Shown one piece after another: positions 23,483 through 32,784 of a DNA stretch of 64,000 nt. Both the position numbers and the translations under genes were made by a program. A model generated the notes under the pieces. That model saw only the letters and a list, made by a program, of their open reading frames with translations. It made no database searches and was not told the DNA's origin. Position 1 is the first letter of the stretch. Every line of letters begins with the position of its first letter. The stretch is from Pedobacter psychroterrae (GTDB taxonomy: Bacteria; Bacteroidota; Bacteroidia; Sphingobacteriales; Sphingobacteriaceae): contig NZ_SJSL01000001.1 of NCBI RefSeq assembly GCF_004331695.1, positions 992,001 to 1,056,000 of the forward strand, in the 5' to 3' direction.

Positions 23483-23597
23483 TTTATTTCAAAATATTAT
23501 TTAAGCTGCAAATCTTCAAAACAAGAGTTTGAAATCGGTGCCTTAGAGACCACAAAATGGCCCACCAACTTTTATACCCCGCCTTAGATGAGTCATT

Positions 23598-24152
23598 TCA
23601 TTCTGCCCGTGTGTAAGCCTCTCTGATCCATCTGATAATTTCCTCATCGATTTCGTTTACCGAAGAGAGATTGATTTTATGGGAACACATGGCGTTTGGA
23701 GTAGTAATGGCCTGCAATTTTCCTTCGGGCGCTCTACCCTTTAAGTTGATGCCGATTTCAAACCGGGTTTTAGTGGCCGGTTGCAGGGTGGCGAACTGTT
23801 TGTTCCGCCGTAAACTGACGTAGGTGTTTTTCGGGGCGATTTCTATGTCGTTCCCGAATTGTTGGATTTTTGCCAGGAGGGTTTCATAAATTGCTTTCAG
23901 GTCTTCTTTCCCCTTGTACTGGGTGGCTACCAGATCGGTACTTTCGGCTTTTGATCCGGCATCTGCCCCCCTGGATTTGAGCGCAATCAGGTTGGCGAAC
24001 CCATGGGTGAGTCCGTGCTGCTCTTTCAGATATTTCAGCATTTCACCGTGTTTAGCCAGCGCTTGCCCATTGGTGATTTCGATCCATTCTTCCAGCGTTT
24101 TACCTGTGTTTTTGTACAGGTTTTCGATCATGGTCTGCGTGCCTTTATCCAT
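23598..24152 (-). CDS. DUF4287/DUF5655 domain protein
   Basis: 184 residues. The N-terminal DUF4287 part has MIENLYKNTGKTLEEWIEIT and LKYLKEQHGLTHGFANLIAL. The C-terminal DUF5655 part contains KAIYETLLAKIQQFGNDIEI, APKNTYVSLRRNKQFATLQP and KTRFEIGINLKG. The family's biochemical role is not known; members are soluble and often lie beside VOC or DHFR-like stress genes, as here. The gene stands alone, with 69 nt to the downstream end of the next minus-strand gene. Confidence 0.8.
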   Translation of the reverse strand: MDKGTQTMIENLYKNTGKTLEEWIEITNGQALAKHGEMLKYLKEQHGLTHGFANLIALKSRGADAGSKAESTDLVATQYKGKEDLKAIYETLLAKIQQFGNDIEIAPKNTYVSLRRNKQFATLQPATKTRFEIGINLKGRAPEGKLQAITTPNAMCSHKINLSSVNEIDEEIIRWIREAYTRAE

Positions 24153-24221
24153 TGTCTTCGTGTTGGTTAGCTAAATTTAAGAATTAGTTTCTGGAATTCA
24201 ATGGTAGCTGGATCTATACGC

Positions 24222-24779
24222 TCAGGTTATCCTTTCATACCGAAGTACTATGCAACCTGAACTCAGCGTGTCTGAGGCCATCAGCTTTAAACCCAGGTTT
24301 TCTGGTAAGTTCATTTCGGTGAATAAGCGACGTCCTTGTCCGACAATTACCGGGTGAACGACCAAATGGAATTCATCTATTAACCCCAATTCGATCAGTT
24401 TAGCCGGTAATTCAACGCCGCCGGTGGAGATCGCTTTACCGGGTTGCTGCTTTAGTTTGAGGATTTCTTCCTTCAGGTTATCGTGGATAATGGTGGTGTG
24501 CTGGTCATCAACGAGGTCTATAGTTTTCGAAACCACGATACGCTTTAAGCCAGCGAATACTTTGGCAAACGCATTGGAAGTCTTGTCCATGGATTGCGCC
24601 TCAGCGACCTGTGGCCAGAAGGGTACCATCAGTTCGTATGTTTTCCGGCCGTAAATGACCAGATCTGCATTTTCTAGCAGTTCCCGGAAATAGTCGTGGA
24701 CATCCTTCTCGCCGCCGAATTTGGTATGGTCGCAGCAGCCATCCAAAGAGATGTTAATTCCATAAATAAGCTTTCTCAT
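24222..24779 (-). CDS. dihydrofolate reductase-family (RibD C-terminal-like) protein
   Basis: 185 residues: MRKLIYGINISLDGCCDHTK at the N-terminus, LLENADLVIYGRKTYELM in the nucleotide-binding region, and AISTGGVELPAKLIELGLID with HPVIVGQGRRLF in the NADPH-binding part. These are marks of the RibD-C/DHFR-like reductase superfamily. The usual substrate is unknown for this branch. The start codon overlaps the upstream hydrolase stop by 4 nt (24776-24779), showing co-translation. Confidence 0.82.
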   Translation of the reverse strand: MRKLIYGINISLDGCCDHTKFGGEKDVHDYFRELLENADLVIYGRKTYELMVPFWPQVAEAQSMDKTSNAFAKVFAGLKRIVVSKTIDLVDDQHTTIIHDNLKEEILKLKQQPGKAISTGGVELPAKLIELGLIDEFHLVVHPVIVGQGRRLFTEMNLPENLGLKLMASDTLSSGCIVLRYERIT

Positions 24780-25327
24780 ATATATAGGTTTTTAATGTCA
24801 ATGGCGACCAAATTAATCCTGCCACCGAACTGGTGCCCGCCAGTTTCAATTTCCCGGAAAGTCGCTCCTGGCAGGTTCTGCCGGTATTGTTCGAGATGAT
24901 CAAAGGGTACCTCTTTATCGTCTTTGCAATGATAGAAAAAGAACCGACTGTTTTTTGGAAGTTGCCTTGCGAAGTCCTCGCAGAGTTTTATCCCTTGTTT
25001 CCAAGCTTCGTTCCCTGACCAGAATGGGGCGGCGAGCAGGAAGATTCCGGCTGTTTTGAAGCGCGCTTCGTTTTCAGAGATGTATTTAAGCAGCATGGAT
25101 GCCCCAAGGGAATGTGCGACTAAAACAAACCCGTCTTTTAAGGAGGCGATCTGTTCGCCAATTTGTTCGGGCCAGCCAAAATCGGGTGCATCGTCATTGG
25201 AGGGGATTTGGGGGTAAAGGATTTCATAGTTTTCTCCCAACCCTTCCTGTAGTGATTTGACCAGCGCCGCGTCTGCTTGATAGCCGTTATCTCCACCTCC
25301 CTGTATAAACAGCACTTGTTTTTTCAT
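24776..25327 (-). CDS. RBBP9/YdeN-like alpha/beta hydrolase
   Basis: 183 residues. The fold has VLFIQGGGDNGYQADAALVK at the N-terminus, the nucleophile elbow LVAHSLGASMLLKY (GxSxG form with HSLGAS) and a C-terminal ETGGHQFGGRI with the catalytic His; an Asp in HCKDDKEVPFDH completes a triad. It is a serine hydrolase of unknown substrate. It is translationally coupled to the DHFR-like gene and lies 27 nt after the VOC gene, so the three form one minus-strand operon. Confidence 0.8.
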   Translation of the reverse strand: MKKQVLFIQGGGDNGYQADAALVKSLQEGLGENYEILYPQIPSNDDAPDFGWPEQIGEQIASLKDGFVLVAHSLGASMLLKYISENEARFKTAGIFLLAAPFWSGNEAWKQGIKLCEDFARQLPKNSRFFFYHCKDDKEVPFDHLEQYRQNLPGATFREIETGGHQFGGRINLVAIDIKNLYI

Positions 25328-25354
25328 GTCCGTTCAAGTTTGTTGTAGTTTGCC

Positions 25355-25741
25355 CTACATGTAAAACACGTTGAATTTATGTCCGTCCGGGTCTGCAAAT
25401 ACGCATCCATAATATCCTTCGCCAAATGCTGAGGGTTTGGATATAATCTTTCCGCCTGCATTTAGGACTGCGGTTTCCCAAGCATCCACCTCTTGCTTGC
25501 TTTCTGCGGAAAGGGTAAAGATCATTTCATTGGCGAGGTGGGCATCCGATATTTCAATCTCCACATTGGCTTTCAGTACATCTTTCAGAAAAAAGTGCAT
25601 CACAAAGTTCTGCTCACCAAAAAAAAAGCTGGTCAGGTCACTGGATCGTCCGTTAGATTTAAATCCCAGGTCGGTGTAAAACTTTGTTGTCCGGTCAAGA
25701 TCACTGACTGTTAAATTTGACCATATTTTTTTCGGGTTCAT
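25355..25741 (-). CDS. VOC-family (glyoxalase-like) protein
   Basis: 128 residues in the two-repeat VOC layout: IWSNLTVSDLDRTTKFYTDL opens the first beta-alpha-beta-beta-beta unit and EGYYGCVFADPDGHKFNVFY closes the second, the usual metal-side motif. Members include glyoxalases, dioxygenases and antibiotic-binding proteins; nothing here selects one. It is the first gene of an operon with the hydrolase and DHFR-like genes. Confidence 0.82.
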   Translation of the reverse strand: MNPKKIWSNLTVSDLDRTTKFYTDLGFKSNGRSSDLTSFFFGEQNFVMHFFLKDVLKANVEIEISDAHLANEMIFTLSAESKQEVDAWETAVLNAGGKIISKPSAFGEGYYGCVFADPDGHKFNVFYM

Positions 25742-25899
25742 AGCTAGTTTTTTAGCGTTAAAGATTCTTTACTAAGTTAGGGTGTTCTGGTAGGAGACCG
25801 GCGGTGTATATGCGACATTTAACGGTCAATTTGCGACTTTCCTTAAAGGAGAGATTGATGGAATTAAGGTTGACCTATATTAAAAAGTAAATATTCACA

Positions 25900-25907
25900 T
25901 ATCTTTG
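25900..25907 (+). promoter_or_regulatory. putative -7 box for the PaiA-like gene
   Basis: TATCTTTG matches the Bacteroidota TAnnTTTG element 37 nt before the ATG. No well-spaced -33 TTG is present, so the call is tentative. Confidence 0.35.
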
Positions 25908-25944
25908 ATGTGAAATACCACCGAAAGCTGGTTGATGAAATACA

Positions 25945-26466
25945 ATGGATCATATACAAATCACTAAAGCTACCATTGCTGACTTAGAAACAGTGCAGAT
26001 GATTGGAAGGCAAACCTTTTTTGAAACATTTGCGGAAAGCAACACGGAAGAAGATATGAATAACTACCTGCAAGAAAATTTTTCTGAGGAAAAGGTCGCG
26101 GCGGAGTTAAGTAATACGGGATCTCAATTCTTTATTGCCTGGGATGATGCAATTCCTGTCGGCTATCTGAAAGTAAATACGGGCAACACTCAGACTGAAC
26201 TACAAGATAATACCTCATTGGAGATTGAGCGTATCTATGTAAAAAGTAGTCATCACGGCAAAAAGGTTGGACAGATACTATATGACAAGGCACTTGAAAC
26301 AGCGCAACTTCAAAATAAAGTGTTTATGTGGTTAGGAGTATGGGAAGAAAACCCTCGTGCGATTAGATTTTATGAAAAAAACGGATTCGTTGCCTTTGAT
26401 AAACATATTTTTAAAACGGGTAAAGATGAACAAACCGACATCATGATGAAAAAGGTTTTGCAATAA
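25945..26466 (+). CDS. PaiA-like GNAT N-acetyltransferase
   Basis: 173 residues. The order of segments matches Bacillus PaiA-type acetyltransferases: ETVQMIGRQTFFETFAESNT, SQFFIAWDDAIPVGYLKVN, LEIERIYVKSSHHGKKVGQI (acetyl-CoA loop), FMWLGVWEENPRAIRFYEKN and DEQTDIMMKKVL. PaiA acetylates polyamines (family knowledge); substrate use here is inferred. Single gene with its own -7 box upstream; its end faces the propeller-like gene with 61 nt between. Confidence 0.8.
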   Translation: MDHIQITKATIADLETVQMIGRQTFFETFAESNTEEDMNNYLQENFSEEKVAAELSNTGSQFFIAWDDAIPVGYLKVNTGNTQTELQDNTSLEIERIYVKSSHHGKKVGQILYDKALETAQLQNKVFMWLGVWEENPRAIRFYEKNGFVAFDKHIFKTGKDEQTDIMMKKVLQ

Positions 26467-26527
26467 GACGCAATTATCTTTGGGCTTATCTTCATCAGAA
26501 TTATAATTGACATCGATAAATATCTGC

Positions 26528-27679
26528 TTATTTCATTAAGAGAAACGCATTGTCCATATCCCCGACCCACTTATACTTGTGTACCGTACTTTGCTCCTGT
26601 CCAGCTTTATCTTTCTCATTGTGGGAGATATAAAACAGCCCATTACCTAAAGGATGCAAACCTGTAGCCCCCCATTCAAAATGCCATCCGCTAATGCCTG
26701 TAGCTGAATCTTTCGGCCCGGCTTGCAATAAAGAAAGGATTTTGACTTTTATCTTTTGATTACCAGAGGATATTTGATCATTGACAGGCTTCTGATGAGC
26801 ATCGATCACAAACAGGTCGTAATTTGGAAACTGGCTTTTAGCACCACGATATACTGCAGCAAAGAAATTTCCTGTATAAGGATCATAAGCCAGATTTTGG
26901 ATTCCATACCGCGTGTTACCTGTTTTCACAAAATACTTTTCCATAGGTTTTGCCGGTCCGGATTGATGAAGTTGATTCTGAGAGAGCCCCTGTCCATATT
27001 TGTCCCAGTTGCTGATGTCGTACTGTAATAACACCTGATGGTTATTGTCGGCCCGGGTTGTATCTCCATATATACCATAAGCAATATATAGATATTTTTT
27101 TTCCGGATTGGGACTTCCGGGTGCCGGGCCGAATGTAATTCCGTCTATCCCTGAACAAGCAAAGCGGTGTGGCTTGGTTTCATTCCTGTCCTGTACACTG
27201 GCCTCATAATCTTTTACGGCTTCCTTAATATAAACTGTGCGCAGCAAATCTTCTTTTTCTGCAGTCATGTTGGGCCGTATAATTTGGGATCCGTCGAATA
27301 TTGCAATGTAAAACCCATTTTTGGGTGGATTTTGTTCACCCAAAGATTTGCTGATATTTTTACCGATTGCATCATTTTTATACTCTAGCGAGCCGTAAAT
27401 CCTTCCGTCTTCAGCGATATCCAAATCACCCAAATGCCCCACAAAACCAGTTACACTGCCGACCAGGTTACCCTTAAGGTCCATCTTGATCAATTTATCG
27501 GTAAAAGAAAAATATACAAATCCCTTTTTCTGATCAACTGCAACACCCTGTACGTGGAATTTGCCCTGTTTTCCAGAATAGATAGCATCCGGCAAATTGG
27601 CCGGTACGCTCTTATCCTGAGATTGAGCGTCCAGTTTCAGCACTACAAAAAGAAAGGAGAATAATAATAGATTTTTCAT
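26528..27679 (-). CDS. secreted beta-propeller-like protein
   Basis: 383 residues with a signal peptide (MKNLLLFSFLFVVLKLDAQS). The body has repeating strand-turn units such as VQGVAVDQKKGFVYFSFTDK, LGDLDIAEDGRIYGSLEYKN and GIQNLAYDPYTGNFFAAVYR, suggesting a beta-propeller. The late segment WHFEWGATGLHPLGNGLFYI is distinctive. It may be a periplasmic or secreted binding protein or hydrolase; I recognise no catalytic motif. The next minus-strand gene begins about 270 nt away, so it is monocistronic. Confidence 0.6.
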   Translation of the reverse strand: MKNLLLFSFLFVVLKLDAQSQDKSVPANLPDAIYSGKQGKFHVQGVAVDQKKGFVYFSFTDKLIKMDLKGNLVGSVTGFVGHLGDLDIAEDGRIYGSLEYKNDAIGKNISKSLGEQNPPKNGFYIAIFDGSQIIRPNMTAEKEDLLRTVYIKEAVKDYEASVQDRNETKPHRFACSGIDGITFGPAPGSPNPEKKYLYIAYGIYGDTTRADNNHQVLLQYDISNWDKYGQGLSQNQLHQSGPAKPMEKYFVKTGNTRYGIQNLAYDPYTGNFFAAVYRGAKSQFPNYDLFVIDAHQKPVNDQISSGNQKIKVKILSLLQAGPKDSATGISGWHFEWGATGLHPLGNGLFYISHNEKDKAGQEQSTVHKYKWVGDMDNAFLLMK

Positions 27680-27718
27680 ATGGACCAGCAGAAGATAATC
27701 GTGTATCAGGTTTTGATA

Positions 27719-27949
27719 TTACAGATTATTAACTTCAAAGCCACCGTAACTGAGCATTTCTGCGTTGTGAGATACAATGAGGTTAAGCTCTAGCCTTTCT
27801 ATCAGGTCTTTTGCCTGGGTAATATTCCGGTGCATATCATTAATGCCCCTGATCTCAATGCCTTTAGCCATCAGTTTAAATTTGTTCGGCTCAAACTTGT
27901 CGATAAATTTTTGCAGGTCTGAGCTGATCTTTACTTCTTTTTTTTCCAT
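27719..27949 (-). CDS. small hypothetical protein, 76 aa
   Basis: From the ATG at 27949, MEKKEVKISSDLQKFIDKFE; an ATG ten codons upstream is less likely. A short soluble alpha/beta protein with LMAKGIEIRGINDMHRNITQ in the middle. No family recognised. It sits alone between the propeller-like gene and the outer-membrane protein. Confidence 0.5.
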   Translation of the reverse strand: MEKKEVKISSDLQKFIDKFEPNKFKLMAKGIEIRGINDMHRNITQAKDLIERLELNLIVSHNAEMLSYGGFEVNNL

Positions 27950-28052
27950 GTTGAAATCTAATTTGCTAATTAAGTGCAAAACAAGGCAAATTGTTTTAAC
28001 TCTTTGGTTAGTTAATGTTATGTTATCAATTCAGGTAACGCTTGACAGAGAT

Positions 28053-30896
28053 TTAACGAGGGGTTGCGGCTTTCTTACCAAACTGTCTTGGATAATAGGA
28101 AATGGTGGTCATGAAATACTGTGTGAGTACATTTTGTGTGCCGATGGTAAAACTGTTGGAATTTCCATAGTTGATCGCACTATTGTTCTGGCGTAACAGA
28201 TCAAGGGCCGAGAATTTGATCTCTGCATTGTTGCCTTTTAAGAAACGATATACCGCACTGGCATTCCAGATGGTAAAATTGATGTCTTTAGCACCAGAAG
28301 AAGCGCTCTTGTTGAAACTTACATTACTATTTAGTGTAAACTGCTTGGTTATATTGTAGCTTGTACTCAGGCTGGTTCCGAGATTCTTTCCACTGTATTC
28401 GGTATTGAAAGCCTCTTGTTTAGATTGATAAGTTGAATACGATTGGCCTAATACGACTGCGAGGTAGCTTTTGTAAGTGTAGTTAATATTGGCATTGGAA
28501 TTTGTGTTTAGGTTGCTGGAAAAAGTAAATACATTGTTGGTATAACCAGGGTTTTTATTGGCATTTACATTTCCACTCAGGCTTAGCTGGATCTCAGAAG
28601 ATTTAAACTTATAAGCCTTTCTGATGCCGCCATTAAAGTTGAGATACTTGTGCCCATCTGCATTTACCAGGAATACGGTCCGCCTGTTCTGGTCATTAAT
28701 CAAAAGACTGTCTACTATATTGTCTTTTATCAGACCGGCAGATATCCTGAAATTATAATTCAGCGAGTTTTTGCTAGCCTGGTCATAATGGCTGAAGCTG
28801 AAAGACATTTCCTGGTTTACTTCCTCGCGAAGGTTAATGTTGCCCCTTTGCAGGTAGTACAGATTGGTGCTATCGGTCAGTGGGGCTAGTTGTTGGATAC
28901 CCGGCATCTGTATGGTCGTGTAATAGTTCAGGTCATAATATCTGGAATACTCACCATATTGGTTATCACTATAGCTAACACCCCCGTCCGGAGCAAACCT
29001 TTTGTAACTTCGCTTGATATCCTGAAAAGAACGGTCTGATTCATTATTTTGTGCAACCAATATCTGTTTAGGATGGAACCTCAGCGTTAAGTTCTGATAG
29101 AACCGGTTGGAGAGGCTTTTGTAAAATGATTTTTCGATTCTTAGTCCTGGTGTTTCCTCAATGACGTCTGTCTGAACCTGATTATTTAAATAAGTGTTGA
29201 CGCGGTAAGTATTGGTCAATGTGTCGAGATCCTGTACGCGATTGTCATTCTTGTCAGATTTCACAATCAGTTTATTCGTTAAATCAAAATTGATTCCTGC
29301 CAGTCGCTTATCACCGAATATCAATGATTTTAGACCGGGCAGGGTTAGGTTAAGCTCTTGGTTAATACCATCATTTTTTGTATCGTATTTACGGTTAAAA
29401 TCGCGGTTGGCACCGGCATTGGTAAAAGACCTGAACTCGGTCAGGTTGAGGCGCTGGCTTTCGTTGTTATATCCAGACAAAGCGTAAGTGGCAGAAAAGC
29501 CCCTAAAGCGCATGTTATGTGTAATGATGTATGGAGAATACCGATAGTCGCCACGAAGGTTGAAATTTAGGTTTTTAAAATTGCTGGTATTGAGGGAATT
29601 ATTGGTGCTTGTCAGCGCGTTCTCTAAATTCCCTGCAATACGGTTGGTTTGTTCTTCACTATCACCCTGGTTGATGTTTATCGATTGGGAGAGGGTTAGA
29701 TTTTGACCTCTTTTTGAGAATTCATAATTTGAATCGAAACGCTGATTGGTATTTGAGGATAAGTTAGTATTGTCACTTTTCTCAAAAATTTGATCTGTGC
29801 TGTTTACAGTAGTGGTGGTCCTGGTTTCAGAGATGTTATCGCTGTTGCGGTCCTGCAGGAAATAATTGGCTTTTAGCGTGCTTTTCTTTTGGTAGGTAGG
29901 GTTTTCTATGAAATTGTAGGTCAGGCTTGCCCCCGCCGCACTGGGTCGGTTGAGCCCTGATGCCCTGAAATCAGGCTGATATTCCACGTTGGTACCTACC
30001 CCCTTAAATGTACTGTTAGACATTAGCGAATTAATGTTGTTGGGTGTTTTGTTAATATTGTTAATTGCACCCACCAGTGCGAGCTCCATTTTTGGAGTAA
30101 ACATATTGATACTGGCATCCGACTCAAAGCGGTTGTTTGTGCCATAACCGATCCCAATCTTTCCAAAAAAGCCAATGTCTTTTCCCTTTTTAAGCTTAAG
30201 GTTCATTTCGAGGGTAGAGTCTAGCGGGTTGCTTTCATTCTTCGCAGTATTGTATACCTGTACTTTCTGAAGGGCATTTTTAGAAATATTCTGGAGGGCT
30301 ATCTTGGCATCGCCACCAAAGAAGGACTTGCCGTTTACCTTGAGACTTTTTACTTCAGCTCCATTTACGGTAATCTGCCCGTCTCCCCACAAAGTGACAT
30401 TGGGTATGGCCCTTAGCATGTCTTCTACTGTAGCATTTGTATCCAGTTTAAAAGCCGCCGCATTAAATTCAAGCGTATCACCGTTTACGCTGATTGGGGG
30501 GACAGAGATGACTACGTCATCCAGTGTCACATCGCTGCGGTCAACAATGATTGTTTGCAGGTCTATGGTGTTGTTTTTGGCTGATGGTATGATAAAATTC
30601 TTACGGCCAGTCATATACCCGACATGGCTAATCTCCAATTTTAAAAGCTGGTCTACCGGAAGATTCCTGAAATTAAACTCTCCGTAATTGTTAGTAACCT
30701 GGTAACTGAGCAATGTACTGTCTGCAGCTTTATATATGGAAACTGTGGCCGATTTTAAGACATAATTCTGAGCCGTATCCCTTACAATACCTTTGGCGGT
30801 TCCAGGATGGGTAGCAGGTTTGGATTGTTGTGCGTAGGTGGTAATAAAAGCAGTACTTAGCAGTACAGCTATCATTGAGAACGTAAATTTTAACAT
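28053..30896 (-). CDS. outer-membrane beta-barrel protein with carboxypeptidase-regulatory-like N-domain
   Basis: 947 residues: signal peptide (MLKFTFSMIAVLLSTAFITT), then an N-terminal Ig-like CarboxypepD-reg domain (AKGIVRDTAQNYVLKSATVS through NNYGEFNFRNLPVDQLLKLE), a plug-like region with VDRSDVTLDDVVISVPPISV and SLKVNGKSFFGGDAKIALQN, and a long C-terminal barrel rich in alternating polar and aromatic residues. This is the Bacteroidota outer-membrane beta-barrel family related to TonB receptors but without a clear TonB box. It starts 6 nt after the propeller gene at 30903, so the two are co-expressed. Ligand unknown. Confidence 0.82.
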   Translation of the reverse strand: MLKFTFSMIAVLLSTAFITTYAQQSKPATHPGTAKGIVRDTAQNYVLKSATVSIYKAADSTLLSYQVTNNYGEFNFRNLPVDQLLKLEISHVGYMTGRKNFIIPSAKNNTIDLQTIIVDRSDVTLDDVVISVPPISVNGDTLEFNAAAFKLDTNATVEDMLRAIPNVTLWGDGQITVNGAEVKSLKVNGKSFFGGDAKIALQNISKNALQKVQVYNTAKNESNPLDSTLEMNLKLKKGKDIGFFGKIGIGYGTNNRFESDASINMFTPKMELALVGAINNINKTPNNINSLMSNSTFKGVGTNVEYQPDFRASGLNRPSAAGASLTYNFIENPTYQKKSTLKANYFLQDRNSDNISETRTTTTVNSTDQIFEKSDNTNLSSNTNQRFDSNYEFSKRGQNLTLSQSININQGDSEEQTNRIAGNLENALTSTNNSLNTSNFKNLNFNLRGDYRYSPYIITHNMRFRGFSATYALSGYNNESQRLNLTEFRSFTNAGANRDFNRKYDTKNDGINQELNLTLPGLKSLIFGDKRLAGINFDLTNKLIVKSDKNDNRVQDLDTLTNTYRVNTYLNNQVQTDVIEETPGLRIEKSFYKSLSNRFYQNLTLRFHPKQILVAQNNESDRSFQDIKRSYKRFAPDGGVSYSDNQYGEYSRYYDLNYYTTIQMPGIQQLAPLTDSTNLYYLQRGNINLREEVNQEMSFSFSHYDQASKNSLNYNFRISAGLIKDNIVDSLLINDQNRRTVFLVNADGHKYLNFNGGIRKAYKFKSSEIQLSLSGNVNANKNPGYTNNVFTFSSNLNTNSNANINYTYKSYLAVVLGQSYSTYQSKQEAFNTEYSGKNLGTSLSTSYNITKQFTLNSNVSFNKSASSGAKDINFTIWNASAVYRFLKGNNAEIKFSALDLLRQNNSAINYGNSNSFTIGTQNVLTQYFMTTISYYPRQFGKKAATPR

Positions 30897-30902
30897 GGAG
30901 CG

Positions 30903-32156
30903 TTAGTTTTTCTTTGGTTTTAACTGGATGATGACCGGATTACTTTTCTTGTTCTGTGTTTTAAAATATGCAGTTAATGCGGGGTCATATTTTCTATCTT
31001 TACCTTCGTTCTGTTCCTTGAAATTAAAGAGGGCCAGAGAAGAGTAGCTTGTGTAGAAATATTGGCCATCAAATAAATGGAATCCTTTATTGGCAAAATC
31101 GTAATGTATACCGGCATCAGTTACCGGGAGAAATTGCGATAAGGAATCGGGCTCTATGTCTGAAATTGAGGTGACCATGCCATTCTTCAGGTTGTAAATA
31201 AAAGCTTTTCTCTCATTGGCCCCCCAAGTCCAGTTGCTCACTTTAAAATAGAGATTATTGCCAAATTGATATGCGCTGCCGATGGCATAATAGGCTTTGG
31301 GAAACTTATCAAAATACTCACGCCTTTTGCCTTTATAAATAGGATTTTCTTTAAAATCGGATGGTAATGAGTTGTTGGCAGGAAAGATAATTCTGTAGGT
31401 AAGAGAAAGCTTTGACGGTGTTATTTTGTATATATTATATTCATAGAAATTGACGAAAAAAAGCTCGTCCTTTACCCCATAATCGGTTATTGATTCTCCG
31501 CCGGAATAGAACTGGTCGCCCTTATATCTGTCCATAGAGAAGGGAAAATAAGCGGCAACTTTTTTCTTGTCTTTAACCAGGCCGAGGTCATAATAATTGC
31601 TGTCTTTGTCTATTTTATCCATATAGCTGCGGTCTACCTCTGTGCCGTCGCTAAATTTACGATTGCCACCATATACTTCGCCGTCCCCGCTCTTCGCTTT
31701 CCTTGCCAGCTTACCGTTTAAATCAAAATAGAAGAAATATTTACCCGCTGAGACCTGAATAAGTTGCTGGTTGTTCTCTTTTTTTAAAGTAAAGCCATAA
31801 AAGTCCTGGTTTTCTTTGTCAGCAGGATCTTTTTCAATTTTGCTTCCATTGATTTTTGCTACATATTTTCCCTCTTTAGTAAATATTAAAATGGATTTCG
31901 TATCGTAATCCCAGATGACGTAATTATCGTCAGTAATATGAAGCTGACTAATGGAACCAAAAAGACTTTCTTTTGTGGTCTCCAGGGGTATGAACTTGAT
32001 TTCGTCAAAAACCTGGGAAGCTGCAGCCCCTCTGGAGGCTGAGGGGTCGACACGAAGCGTTCTCATTTCAGAACTGTCGACTTTACTGGCCTGAGCCAGT
32101 ACCTGGCCAAAGGAAAGAGTGCAGATTACAAAACTGCTGAGAGCGAATTTTAACAT
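30903..32156 (-). CDS. six-bladed beta-propeller protein
   Basis: 417 residues with a signal peptide (MLKFALSSFVICTLSFGQVL). VFDEIKFIPLETTKESLFGS followed by ISQLHITDDNYVIWDYDTKS, then SILIFTKEGKYVAKI, is the standard opening of the Bacteroidota 6-bladed propeller family. Such proteins often occur beside barrel proteins in export or signalling pairs. Here it precedes the barrel gene by 6 nt. Function unknown. Confidence 0.8.
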   Translation of the reverse strand: MLKFALSSFVICTLSFGQVLAQASKVDSSEMRTLRVDPSASRGAAASQVFDEIKFIPLETTKESLFGSISQLHITDDNYVIWDYDTKSILIFTKEGKYVAKINGSKIEKDPADKENQDFYGFTLKKENNQQLIQVSAGKYFFYFDLNGKLARKAKSGDGEVYGGNRKFSDGTEVDRSYMDKIDKDSNYYDLGLVKDKKKVAAYFPFSMDRYKGDQFYSGGESITDYGVKDELFFVNFYEYNIYKITPSKLSLTYRIIFPANNSLPSDFKENPIYKGKRREYFDKFPKAYYAIGSAYQFGNNLYFKVSNWTWGANERKAFIYNLKNGMVTSISDIEPDSLSQFLPVTDAGIHYDFANKGFHLFDGQYFYTSYSSLALFNFKEQNEGKDRKYDPALTAYFKTQNKKSNPVIIQLKPKKN

Positions 32157-32251
32157 ATAAGAGTTGCGTTTGTTTTCTAAAGGTATTGATTCCCTGAGAA
32201 TACAAAGACTAAATATCCTAATTTAACATAATTTAAGGATTCAGCTATCAG

Positions 32252-32710
32252 CTAAATAAAATGATACAGGAAGACTACATTACCTACATATGCAGGTTTT
32301 GGCTGATCTTTAATGATGAGGGTAGCTTCGATCACTACTTTGGTAACCCCTCTCAAATTTATTATCGAATTGAGTTTTGCCTTCAGTTGAACTTCATTGT
32401 CTACCATTACGGCTTGTCCAAATTTAAAGCTTTCGATACCGTAGTTTATTTCCATTTTAATGTTGCGCACATCCGCAATTTGCTTCCATAAATATGGAAT
32501 CAACGATAGGGTTAAATAACCATGTGCGATGGTGCTTTTAAATGGGCCTTCACGTTCTGCTTTTTCTTTGTTTACATGTATCCATTGATGATCTAATGTT
32601 GCATCAGCAAATCTATTGATCTGGTTTTGATCTATTGTATGCCATTGAGAAACACCGATCTCTTTACCTAAATGCGATTCGTACTCTTCGTAATTGTTAA
32701 TGATTACCAT
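32252..32710 (-). CDS. MaoC-family dehydratase
   Basis: 152 residues with the R-specific hydratase/MaoC hot-dog motif: NRFADATLDHQWIHVNKEKA (catalytic Asp and His in DHQWIH) and FKSTIAHGYLTLSLIPYLW. The expected reaction is hydration of trans-2-enoyl-CoA to 3-hydroxyacyl-CoA. Single gene, 74 nt downstream of the PI-PLC-like gene on the same strand. Confidence 0.88.
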   Translation of the reverse strand: MVIINNYEEYESHLGKEIGVSQWHTIDQNQINRFADATLDHQWIHVNKEKAEREGPFKSTIAHGYLTLSLIPYLWKQIADVRNIKMEINYGIESFKFGQAVMVDNEVQLKAKLNSIINLRGVTKVVIEATLIIKDQPKPAYVGNVVFLYHFI

Positions 32711-32784
32711 ATTTTTTTTATTTCCGGGTCTAAGTTAGATGCTCGCCCCTTAAAAACAAACATCACAGGAAAAATAGTAAAATT